Source: a virus. From it: a stretch of DNA of 47,638 nucleotides. Shown here piece after piece: positions 16,539 through 23,471 of this stretch. Under the pieces are notes generated by a model, which made no database searches, was not told where the DNA came from, and was given only the letters and a program-made list of their open reading frames with translations. The stretch covers positions 1 to 47,638 of IMG/VR virus record IMGVR_UViG_3300008450_000063; one strand, written 5' to 3'. How positions within the stretch are numbered: position 1 is the stretch's first letter; each line of letters starts with the position of its first letter. Made by a program: the position numbers and the translations under genes.

Positions 16539-17669
16539 CTAACCGACAATTTCTGCCAAGATAGCCTCTAGTTCGGAACGCTCACACTTAGCAACGTCGT
16601 GCTTAACCGGGTTGGTGTTCTTCTCGAAAAGGCTAATCACTTTCCGGAAGTCCGACCACTGCTCCTTGGTCAATTCTGCCTTGATCTTGGAGCGCAACTC
16701 GTCGTCGCTAATGCTTTCGTCTGCCGGTAGCAAAGTCTCCTGCTCTGCCTTAACCGGCGCTGCGTCCTTCTTCTTGGTGGCAGGCGACGCCTTGACCTTC
16801 TCGACTTCAGAGGCAGTCGCCTCTGAACTCTCGTCAGTCGAAGGAGTGGTGTCGTCGTCACCTGCCACCACACTAGGGTTTGAGGACTCGCCCTCCCCAA
16901 TCGTAAACGAGTTGGGGTCATACTCGCCGTTTGTGGCGAGCGTCTTCAAGGCGATGTAGATCTCACGGCCCACATCGCCATTCTTTTCGCACTGACCAAT
17001 GAACCAATCGGCCCACCCCGGCTCGTCGGCAACCAGATCGCCAAGCGGCATGCCCTTGTGCTTGCCGAACGGCATCTCCATTGCCTTGGCCTCGTCGATC
17101 GTGTAAGTGGGCAACTTGATAGAGTCGAAGTCAATCTCCAACTCCTTCAAGAGGCGCAGCACTTCCTCGTCAGACGGAGCCTGATCGAAAAAGGAAAGGT
17201 CGTGCAGATCGTCAAGGCTGATCTTCTCGTCAAACGGCGACGTGTCCATGCGAATGACGGAGTAACCCGTGTCGCGACCAGAACCCGTGCGAGTAATCAG
17301 AACGTCGGAGGCCTGAATATCGATCCCCGACTCCTTCCACGCGTTAAACTCGTTGAAGATCTGGGGACCGCCAACGAGGACACAGATGCGGTTCTCATCA
17401 TAGGACCAGACATTCACCGCGTTGCGACGGGTGGAACGGAAGCCCTTACGGCTCAGCAGATCGCCATTGCGCTGAACCACAAAACGAACGATGTTAGAAT
17501 CGCGCTCGTTCTGGAACCGAAGGGTATACTGTCGCCATGTCTCGACAAACGACTCGAGGATGCGAATGCGATGCTTTTCGCGGGCGCGGAGGTCGAGAAT
17601 GCGGTTGTCGCCCCCACCACTACTGGATGTCTGCTTCTCAGCGGACTCACCAAACGGAATACGTGCCAA
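16539..17669 (-). CDS. ssDNA-binding-like protein with an FGKHKG domain
   Basis: 376 aa. TTG start supported by AAGGAG 7 bases upstream. The N-terminal part (35-145) resembles the gp32-type ssDNA-binding fold, including the typical LITRTGSGRDTGYSV at 124-138. Residues 198-225 (MPFGKHKGMPLGDL...WADWFI) match the short FGK-x-KG domain seen in DUF3820 and exonuclease X C-termini. A low-complexity Ser/Thr/Glu/Lys linker (about 255-318) and a helical C-terminus follow. Coating of ssDNA during replication and recombination fits its place between PurZ and RecA genes. No canonical acidic SSB tail is seen. Confidence 0.75.
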   Translation of the reverse strand: MARIPFGESAEKQTSSSGGGDNRILDLRAREKHRIRILESFVETWRQYTLRFQNERDSNIVRFVVQRNGDLLSRKGFRSTRRNAVNVWSYDENRICVLVGGPQIFNEFNAWKESGIDIQASDVLITRTGSGRDTGYSVIRMDTSPFDEKISLDDLHDLSFFDQAPSDEEVLRLLKELEIDFDSIKLPTYTIDEAKAMEMPFGKHKGMPLGDLVADEPGWADWFIGQCEKNGDVGREIYIALKTLATNGEYDPNSFTIGEGESSNPSVVAGDDDTTPSTDESSEATASEVEKVKASPATKKKDAAPVKAEQETLLPADESISDDELRSKIKAELTKEQWSDFRKVISLFEKNTNPVKHDVAKCERSELEAILAEIVG

Positions 17670-17728
17670 AATTACACTCCTTGAACGCGGCTCTTAGGCC
17701 ATAACAGTGGTATATTGAAACTATCGTG

Positions 17729-18799
17729 CTAACTAGCGACACCGTATAGGTAGTCGCGAACGGGAACCACAGACTGCGGGCCGGTTCCAAAGCCCATCAA
17801 CTCGACACCAATGCGCGAGAATCGCCCGATGAACGCATCCGCCTTGTCCATCTCGTCGCGGTCGAGGCCCTCAAATGACTCTTTGCCGTACAGTTCCGGA
17901 ATCTCGTAATCTAGGAACGTCACGTATGCGTGGGTCATACCATTCAGCAGAGCCGAATACTCCATCTGCTGACTGGACCACGTAGCAATGCGGCGCTTCA
18001 ACTTCGTCACGGTCGTCTTCTCAGGCTCGACACCGAGAGTGTCGAAATCAATCTCCTCTGAGTCAGCGAAGAACGGCCCGCTATTACCTGCGACACGAAT
18101 TGGGAACGTACGGAACACACCGATCGACCGGTCTAGCCTGTTGGCCGGAATACCAGCGTCGGCCATCAACCCGGTAGCGGTGGTGTTGCGACTGGTTGTA
18201 TAAGGGAACTGGCCCGTGGTCAGCGAAAGCCCCGTCCCCTGTGTGCCCTCGAGCAGAATAGAATCTTCCTGCGACAGGATGTACGGAACGTCTGCGGCGT
18301 AAATAGCCAGTTCGGCTACCTCGTCCACGGTGACACAACTAGCCGAACGCATCACCCGGTCGCTGGTAGCAGTACCAATACCTTCCCGCGCAATGGTCGA
18401 GGTGGACCCTATGCGGTCGGCTAGGTCTGTGCGACCCTCACGCTCGATCTGGTCCTCGGTGATGATATGGGCACGATAGTCGATGAAAAGATTCTCGGAG
18501 GGGATACCAGTCTCCGCAATCTCTCGCTGCAGGATCTCCAGAGAGATCACAGCACCGGGACCGATGTAGCACTTGACACTCTCGCCGGTCTTGTGTGCCC
18601 AAGCAGCCATAGGCAACTGCTGAGACACCAACTTTACACCATTGATCCACCCGGTGTGACCGGCATTGGCCGCGCCGACCCGCACGTGGTTTCGGTAGTG
18701 CTGCCAGATCTTTGACACTACCAAGCCCTTGCCCTCAGAGCCATACTGGCCCCCAATAACGGCAACTACGCCTTCGTCGTGCACTCTCTCGCCTTTCAT
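17729..18799 (-). CDS. purZ: PurZ-like adenylosuccinate synthetase
   Basis: 356 aa, shorter than bacterial PurA (about 430) and in the range of phage PurZ. Family motifs: GGQYGSEGKG (16-25), NAGHT with catalytic His48, EGTQGT (184-189), TTSRNTTATG (201-210) and a C-terminal GTGPQ. The catalytic Asp of PurA in GDEGKGK is Ser21 here, the substitution described for PurZ, which joins aspartate to dGMP to make the precursor of 2-aminoadenine deoxynucleotide. ATG 18799 overlaps the sigma-like gene by 4 bases (ATGA). DatZ and MazZ partners are not visible in the window. A PurA-like role for host IMP is the alternative. Confidence 0.85.
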   Translation of the reverse strand: MKGERVHDEGVVAVIGGQYGSEGKGLVVSKIWQHYRNHVRVGAANAGHTGWINGVKLVSQQLPMAAWAHKTGESVKCYIGPGAVISLEILQREIAETGIPSENLFIDYRAHIITEDQIEREGRTDLADRIGSTSTIAREGIGTATSDRVMRSASCVTVDEVAELAIYAADVPYILSQEDSILLEGTQGTGLSLTTGQFPYTTSRNTTATGLMADAGIPANRLDRSIGVFRTFPIRVAGNSGPFFADSEEIDFDTLGVEPEKTTVTKLKRRIATWSSQQMEYSALLNGMTHAYVTFLDYEIPELYGKESFEGLDRDEMDKADAFIGRFSRIGVELMGFGTGPQSVVPVRDYLYGVAS

Positions 18800-19425
18800 G
18801 CTGCGGTGTACTGGGTGTATGCGCTTTGCAAACGATTCATGATTTGGGACACGCGTCCGGCTGAGACGCCAAACCGGACTGCCAACTGCGCCCGGTCCAC
18901 ATCGGCCACGTACCCAAGGAGGATTGCTCGGTCCCTATCGTCCCTGAGTGTTCCTAAGAACTCCTCCACGAACACAGAAGTGTGATCGTCCACCACGACT
19001 CGCGCTGTGGTTTCGTGGTCAACTGCTGCGTCTATAAATGATTTAGATTCGATGGATTCGCAGCCAGCGCCACACTGCTTGCAACAGCGCTGGTTTCTGG
19101 GCTTGATTGGCATGCGATGACCGCACTCCTCACAAGTCATGAACGCGTGCCTGCGCACCGTCATGCCGATCCAATCGCGAATCCGGTTCATGGTGTACCA
19201 CTTGATGTAGTACAGAATGTCACCAAGACCTTTGTCCTGATCGACGGCCTCTAATACGTAAACCCACGTCTGCTGCTTAACGTCTTCACGGTCGTACAAG
19301 CGATTGTCACGAACCAAGGACATCACAGCGGGGAGGGTGTACTCATAGCCGATTGTCGCCAACTCGTCGCGAGCGGTAGCGTTCTTCTTTGCCACTGCCC
19401 TCAATGTCTGTGCCCTGCAACGCAT
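18796..19425 (-). CDS. Sigma-factor-like protein with inserted zinc ribbon
   Basis: 209 aa, ATG 19425 behind a perfect AGGAGG. Residues 42-92 resemble sigma region 2 (YDREDVKQQTWVYVLEA ... IRDWIG). A zinc ribbon follows (C98, C101, C114/C115, C118, C122). Residues 150-203 resemble region 4, ending in a helix-turn-helix (RAQLAVRFGVSAGRVSQIM). Such a protein could direct host RNA polymerase to late phage promoters. Region 3 seems replaced by the ribbon and an acidic stretch. An ordinary HTH DNA-binding protein is the alternative. Third gene of the early operon, upstream of purZ. Confidence 0.7.
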   Translation of the reverse strand: MRCRAQTLRAVAKKNATARDELATIGYEYTLPAVMSLVRDNRLYDREDVKQQTWVYVLEAVDQDKGLGDILYYIKWYTMNRIRDWIGMTVRRHAFMTCEECGHRMPIKPRNQRCCKQCGAGCESIESKSFIDAAVDHETTARVVVDDHTSVFVEEFLGTLRDDRDRAILLGYVADVDRAQLAVRFGVSAGRVSQIMNRLQSAYTQYTAA

Positions 19426-19435
19426 TTCCGGCCTC

Positions 19436-20386
19436 CTACTCTAAAATGGTAAGGCCCAACTCGGCCTCGCACTGCGGCGCAAAGTCACAGTGCTTGCAAG
19501 TGTATGAATAATTAGGCATGTAAAGCCCCTGCCCGTTGATCACAGCCTCTAGATGCTTTCGGCGCTCAACGAGCATGGGGTAGTGCTTGTCGGGGTCTAC
19601 CTTCGCCTTCACGGTTTCGCCTCGCCTGAGGATGCGAAAGTGAACTTCGTCCAGAGAAAGGCCAAACCCAACGTTAATCGCCAAGTGGTAGATCACCGCT
19701 TGGTAGAAGATCTCCATTGCCGACGGAGGGTTCTGCGACGTCTTCCAGTCAATGAGAATTGGCTCGACTTCGCCTTCTTTGGTGGTCGGACCGTAGAGGT
19801 CAATCCGCCCACGCCAGACTAGATCATCGTACTCAAAATGAAAAGAACTCTCAACAAGCAACGGCTTGGGTCGTTCAATCCATTCTACTTCAAGATCAGC
19901 ACAAATTCGCTGAGCCACCAACCACGACTTCAGCGGTGGTTCAGTCTTCGACCAACGGATAGACGCTTCATTGGCCTGCAACCACTTAGCAGTCTTTTCG
20001 CTGGCTTCGGCCAAAGCCTGTGCTTCCCTAGACTCCTTGTACTCTTTCGTCGCCGTAGGATTGCTGACGTTGGGTCGAGTCAGACGGATGGCGGCGATGA
20101 CCTTCTCAGTCTCATGGTAGCACTTGATCTCTTCCAACACTTTGGACTTCAGCCCGAGGGGCAACTGCTCCTCCCAGACTTCATCCATGCACTGCCACAA
20201 CCTACCCGGCTTTAAACGCTCCGGATCGTCGAGTTCAAACCACGCCTCGATACCATTGTGCACCGTGTTGCCCAGAATGAACGCACCCGCGTCCTTCCCG
20301 CGCATATTGTGGACATACTGATATTGAAATTTTTTGCCACACCCGGTAGCCAGAGCCAACCGGGAGGCCGTGTCTATAGCAGGCAT
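19436..20386 (-). CDS. Cas4/AddB-like PD-(D/E)XK nuclease with Fe-S cysteines
   Basis: 316 aa from ATG 20386 (MPAIDTASRL); a TTG at 20434 would add 16 residues deep into the upstream gene. RecB-family nuclease motifs in order: H43, D196 in GRIDLYG, D213-x-K215 in LIDWKTS and QAVIY (229-233). C16 plus C297, C300 and C306 form the 4Fe-4S pattern of AddB and Cas4. It would trim DNA ends to make 3' ssDNA for RecA. No CRISPR array or other cas gene is present, so a phage recombination exonuclease is meant. Confidence 0.85.
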   Translation of the reverse strand: MPAIDTASRLALATGCGKKFQYQYVHNMRGKDAGAFILGNTVHNGIEAWFELDDPERLKPGRLWQCMDEVWEEQLPLGLKSKVLEEIKCYHETEKVIAAIRLTRPNVSNPTATKEYKESREAQALAEASEKTAKWLQANEASIRWSKTEPPLKSWLVAQRICADLEVEWIERPKPLLVESSFHFEYDDLVWRGRIDLYGPTTKEGEVEPILIDWKTSQNPPSAMEIFYQAVIYHLAINVGFGLSLDEVHFRILRRGETVKAKVDPDKHYPMLVERRKHLEAVINGQGLYMPNYSYTCKHCDFAPQCEAELGLTILE

Positions 20387-20790
20387 GAAAATGCGGCAAT
20401 TTCGTTCTGTACCAGTTGGGCCATATCTTCCCAACTATAGGCATACTCGTCCGCTACATAATCAATGTAGATCGAAACGGGCAGGTCCTTGTCGTACAAA
20501 ACGAACACGGGCTTCTGGTGTTCGTGAGCGATCCACATCTCGATCGGGATTCCGACCGAACGCTTACGCATGTCAGCCACAAACACGTCGCAAGCCTCGA
20601 TGGCAGCATGGTGGATAGAAATGGCCCCAGCCATGTCCATCATGGTCATGCTCTCAACTGAAGGGGCCACGAACGTGGTGGTGGCGTCGTAAACGATCGC
20701 CTTTTTGCCGATATCCGCGACGAACAGTTCCCTGTCGTCGCTGTTGTTGGTCCCGTAATCAATGGGACCGGCAAGGTAAACAACCGACAT
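20374..20790 (-). CDS. Nucleoside 2-deoxyribosyltransferase-like protein
   Basis: 138 aa. VYLAGPI at residues 4-10, CDVFVADM (67-74) and SVGIPIEMWIAHEHQKPV (78-95) match the NDT/RCL fold, with E84 at the position of the catalytic glutamate. Members transfer deoxyribose between bases or hydrolyse deoxynucleoside monophosphates. The substrate here cannot be read. It is the first gene after the early promoter, with a roughly 100-base leader and no strong ribosome site before ATG 20790. Its company, PurZ-like enzyme and dNMP enzymes, suggests nucleotide-pool remodelling. Confidence 0.8.
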   Translation of the reverse strand: MSVVYLAGPIDYGTNNSDDRELFVADIGKKAIVYDATTTFVAPSVESMTMMDMAGAISIHHAAIEACDVFVADMRKRSVGIPIEMWIAHEHQKPVFVLYDKDLPVSIYIDYVADEYAYSWEDMAQLVQNEIAAFSCLL

Positions 20791-20885
20791 AACGCCCCGC
20801 TTTCTAACGGAACGCGCTGCCTATGACTCGGGAGGACTTTGGGGAGTTTCCACGAGAGAGAGGACATACGCGGAGAGGATGGATG

Positions 20886-20901
20886 TATGATCGGTATCAT
20901 A
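20886..20901. promoter_or_regulatory. Perfect dyad overlapping the -10 box (putative operator)
   Basis: TATGATCGGTATCATA reads as two 6-base arms around a 4-base spacer. One arm is the -10 element of the early promoter and the other falls at the predicted start of transcription. A dimeric repressor bound here would block RNA polymerase. Confidence 0.6.
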
Positions 20902-20925
20902 GCATCCCGGCCCCGTGGACGTCAA
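20896..20925 (-). promoter_or_regulatory. Early promoter with extended -10
   Basis: Minus-strand TTGACG (20925-20920), 18-base spacer, TATGAT (20901-20896) preceded by TGC, giving an extended -10. It is the only good promoter in the 235-base gap between the lysis cassette and the early operon. Predicted start near 20889 gives a roughly 100-base leader that is pyrimidine-rich in patches and contains UCCUCCC, complementary to a ribosome site. Confidence 0.75.
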
Positions 20926-20932
20926 TCTAGAC

Positions 20933-20948
20933 AGCAACGACCGTTGCT
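20933..20948. promoter_or_regulatory. Second perfect dyad upstream of the -35
   Basis: AGCAACGACCGTTGCT has 7-base arms around 2 bases. It lies 7 bases upstream of the -35 box and 14 bases from the terminator stem. It is a candidate operator or activator site; I saw no second copy elsewhere in the window. It could also act as a small hairpin in read-through RNA. Confidence 0.5.
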
Positions 20949-20962
20949 ATCAGAATACAGAC

Positions 20963-20999
20963 GGGGCCAACACACCCGGCGAGTAGGTGTGCTGGCCCC
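20963..20999 (-). terminator. Rho-independent terminator after the lysis cassette
   Basis: GGGGCCAGCACACC pairs with GGTGTGTTGGCCCC in minus-strand RNA: a 14-bp stem with one G-U, which would be an A-C mismatch on the other strand. The loop is 9 bases. It is followed by GUCUGUAUUCUG, moderately U-rich. It separates late genes from the early promoter. Confidence 0.85.
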
Positions 21000-21025
21000 T
21001 AAGAATCTAGAACAGGCCGGTTGCT

Positions 21026-21310
21026 CTAGACCCCTCTTTGTGCCCCCAATAGTGAATCGATGAAATCTGGGTAGCAAACTTCGATACGCTTCAAACCGGC
21101 CTTATAGACATCAAATTGTGTCTTGTACGCCTGATCTGAACCCGGCACTAAATCAATTTCACGGTGACCATTTGTGTGCATGATAACTTCCAGACGGAAC
21201 ATCTCTGCCTGAATCTGCTTAACCTGCTCACCAATAATGGTAAATTCGTCTCGCCTTGTTAGCATGGAGGGGACGAAAGGAGTGTCCCCTTCTTCCAAGC
21301 GGATAGCCAC
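21026..21310 (-). CDS. Hypothetical 94-aa protein, last gene of lysis cassette
   Basis: GTG 21310, with GAGG 5 bases upstream, directly after the holin-like stop. Mostly helical, with a possible short coiled coil (TIIGEQVKQIQAEMFRLEV). No signal peptide or membrane segment. Family not recognised. It lies just before the terminator. Confidence 0.65.
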   Translation of the reverse strand: MAIRLEEGDTPFVPSMLTRRDEFTIIGEQVKQIQAEMFRLEVIMHTNGHREIDLVPGSDQAYKTQFDVYKAGLKRIEVCYPDFIDSLLGAQRGV

Positions 21311-21556
21311 TTAGACCTCGGGTGACTCGGCGTCCTCAGAGATCTCGATGCCGTTGTACTTTACCTGAGTGTCTAGAATGATCTGCTGAACCACGCGAAC
21401 AACCGCGAGAGCGCCAAGGAGAACGGCGGAAAGCACAGTCTCCTGTGTAGGCATAGCCCCGCTTGAAATCCAATCGCTCACCGTGGGGATCAGCGACGCT
21501 AGAAAAGTGGTAAGGAGCAACTTAGAAGTAGCACCCCAAGCAACAGTTGACTGCAA
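21311..21556 (-). CDS. Holin-like membrane protein
   Basis: 81 aa, TTG start at 21556 with AAAGGCGAG upstream. Two hydrophobic segments (KLLLTTFLASLIPTV and TVLSAVLLGALAVVRVV) are separated by a short turn, and the C-terminus is acidic. Size, topology and position after the endolysin fit a holin that forms membrane lesions releasing the endolysin. Small phage membrane proteins of other function cannot be excluded. Confidence 0.7.
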   Translation of the reverse strand: MQSTVAWGATSKLLLTTFLASLIPTVSDWISSGAMPTQETVLSAVLLGALAVVRVVQQIILDTQVKYNGIEISEDAESPEV

Positions 21557-21568
21557 TTTCTCGCCTTT

Positions 21569-22393
21569 CTACTCGAAACGAATGAATGCTGAAACGACTG
21601 ACAGTGGACGATTCTTTCGTAGAACCGCACCACCGTTGTCCTGACTACCGGCAGCCGACGTGTTGCCTTCTACCGTTTCCACCCAACCACCCGCAGGTGC
21701 CTTGGTGACCATGCCGATGTGATCCACTCGAGGATCCCCACCGGGAAAATTGATCATAACGAAATCGCCGGGTTTTGCCTGCGATGCCCCGACAACCCGC
21801 ATGCCATAGTTGTTGCGTCCGGCATGATAAAGAATGTCTGGTGTGTACAAAGCGTTGAACTTGCCCTGACGCAGGCCATATGTTGCTGTCTTCGAGTCGT
21901 GACGCAGAGCGGCCAACATGACAGCAAACGCACACCACGGCCATCCCATGTTCGTGTAGAAGGATGACAAATTCAAAGAACGCGATAGAGCCTGCAGCGT
22001 TGGAACCTTGTTGCTGCCTGACGGACTCTCCATCACGCCGGAGTTGGCCCAAGCAACCATAAGGTCCATAGCCTTAAGTCGCGCAGGACGAGCAGCCACG
22101 GCCTTCTTGGCAGCCTTTGCGCGACTCTTGGCTCGGATCTTAAATGCTACAGGAAGTGGCTTTGTTCCGAACAAATACTGCTGCCCAGTAATTCCCAACA
22201 TGGGCAGAATCTTGTCAGAAGGATAACCTGCCCGACGCTTCCAAGCGGCCACAGCCGAAGCAGTGGCCGGTCCGAACTCTCCGTCTTCCTTCAACTTTAG
22301 ATAGTGCTGTACCTTGCGCACATCATCACCGCGCATAAATGGGGTGGTCCGGCGCAACTGGCGGTACGGCTTGATCTTAGCGTAATCAGCCAA
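21569..22393 (-). CDS. Endolysin: PG-binding plus CHAP amidase/peptidase
   Basis: 274 aa, TTG start at 22393 supported by AAGGGG 5 bases upstream. The N-terminal peptidoglycan-binding repeat (about 15-60, GDDVRKVQHYLKLKEDGEFG) is followed by a basic Ala/Lys linker. The C-terminal CHAP domain has C154 in WPWCAF, H225 in RVDHIGMV and EGN (242-244). It cuts cell-wall peptide bonds at the end of infection. No signal peptide, so holin-dependent release is expected. It overlaps the XhlA-like gene by 8 bases. Confidence 0.9.
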   Translation of the reverse strand: MADYAKIKPYRQLRRTTPFMRGDDVRKVQHYLKLKEDGEFGPATASAVAAWKRRAGYPSDKILPMLGITGQQYLFGTKPLPVAFKIRAKSRAKAAKKAVAARPARLKAMDLMVAWANSGVMESPSGSNKVPTLQALSRSLNLSSFYTNMGWPWCAFAVMLAALRHDSKTATYGLRQGKFNALYTPDILYHAGRNNYGMRVVGASQAKPGDFVMINFPGGDPRVDHIGMVTKAPAGGWVETVEGNTSAAGSQDNGGAVLRKNRPLSVVSAFIRFE

Positions 22394-22742
22394 TGATACC
22401 CCTTGTAATAATGATCATCAAAATCGCTATAACGAAACTAAGCACAGTGTTGATGACCGAAAGCCGAACCGCCCAACTCTGATTCGACTTGTTCGTCATC
22501 TTTTCCTTCTTCTCTTCCACCTGCGCCTTCAGAGTCTCGATCTGATAGACCTGAAGTTGGTGACGCATTCCATCGATGGCCTCGCCCATACGACTGTTGT
22601 CGTGTGAAATCTTCTCAGAAATCTGAAGCATCTGCTCGCGCAATTCGTTACGGTCCTGTCGAAACTCGGCGCGAAAGTCGTCAAATTCACGGTAGGTTAC
22701 GTAACGCGCCGCGTTTTCGCCCATGTGGTCGTTTTCTACCAT
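22386..22742 (-). CDS. XhlA-like coiled-coil protein with C-terminal membrane helix
   Basis: 118 aa. A charged coiled-coil region (residues 15-85) is followed by a C-terminal membrane segment (INTVLSFVIAILMIIITRG). The layout matches XhlA-type proteins that act with the holin and endolysin in Gram-positive phages. ATG 22742 overlaps the collar gene stop (TAGATG). Order XhlA-like, endolysin, holin-like resembles PBSX-type lysis cassettes. Confidence 0.7.
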   Translation of the reverse strand: MVENDHMGENAARYVTYREFDDFRAEFRQDRNELREQMLQISEKISHDNSRMGEAIDGMRHQLQVYQIETLKAQVEEKKEKMTNKSNQSWAVRLSVINTVLSFVIAILMIIITRGIIG

Positions 22743-23471
22743 CTAGAACTTGATGATGTAGTTAACGACCAGAAATGGGATCATGTTCTCTGATGCACCC
22801 TTGCCAGAACGCGAATGGTCAGCAGATGTACCACTGACGGTAACACTAAATCCGTGGGTGTGATTCAGATTCCGGTAATCAGTTCCCGTTCCGAAAGTTG
22901 CCCAGTTGTAAGTTGCCGTATTCGGTCCAGCAGCAAACCCATGCGAACCGTTACGATCATAAGACGCAGTGTAGCCGTGATTGTGGTTCAAATCTCCGTT
23001 ATTTGTATTGGTGGTGCCAGAACCAGAAGAAGAAACAGTGTGCGTGTGCGACTGAAGCCGCTCGTCGCCACTCCATTGTCCCCGAGTGCGGGCCGAAAGA
23101 GCCGTTCCACTTGTAATCGCGCCTGTGCCAGAGCCACCATTTTGTGCGCCAGTACCCTCTCCGACAGGCACACGCCCCAACAAATTAGGCAAATTAAAAG
23201 TGCTAGAACCGTCACCTTGTCCATAAGGACTTAGCGCACCACCAAGAACAGTGTACAGATCGGCATATGTCGTTCGCGACACCGCAGTGCCATTACAGAC
23301 AAGAAAGCCGGAAGGCGCAGATTCTCCAGCAAACGGCAAAACCGAACCAGTAGGCACCAAAAACTGCTGCAGCGACGCCGCCAATTCCGCTACGGTTAGG
23401 GAGCCGCTTTCTACGGCTCCACCGGGAAGAGGCAAAGCACTGGACTGACTTCCTAGAGGGGCGTTACCCAT
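22743..23471 (-). CDS. Tail collar-domain fibre protein
   Basis: 242 aa. The collar domain is clear: VLPFAGESAPSGFLVCNG, LYTVLGGALSPYGQGDGSS, FNLPNLLGRVPVGEG, then a Ser/Thr/Asn/His-rich stretch with HTHTVSSSGSGTTNTN, and an ending in SENMIPFLVVNYIIKF. Such proteins trimerise at the end of fibres. Its end closely resembles the collar protein at the right edge of the window. ATG 23471 overlaps the upstream stop (TAATG). Confidence 0.88.
   Translation of the reverse strand: MGNAPLGSQSSALPLPGGAVESGSLTVAELAASLQQFLVPTGSVLPFAGESAPSGFLVCNGTAVSRTTYADLYTVLGGALSPYGQGDGSSTFNLPNLLGRVPVGEGTGAQNGGSGTGAITSGTALSARTRGQWSGDERLQSHTHTVSSSGSGTTNTNNGDLNHNHGYTASYDRNGSHGFAAGPNTATYNWATFGTGTDYRNLNHTHGFSVTVSGTSADHSRSGKGASENMIPFLVVNYIIKF

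Noticed and set aside
19436-20386. Cas4 as part of a CRISPR system
   Set aside because: No repeats with spacers and no other cas genes. The context is RecA, ssDNA-binding protein and RuvC-like nuclease, so a recombination exonuclease is meant.
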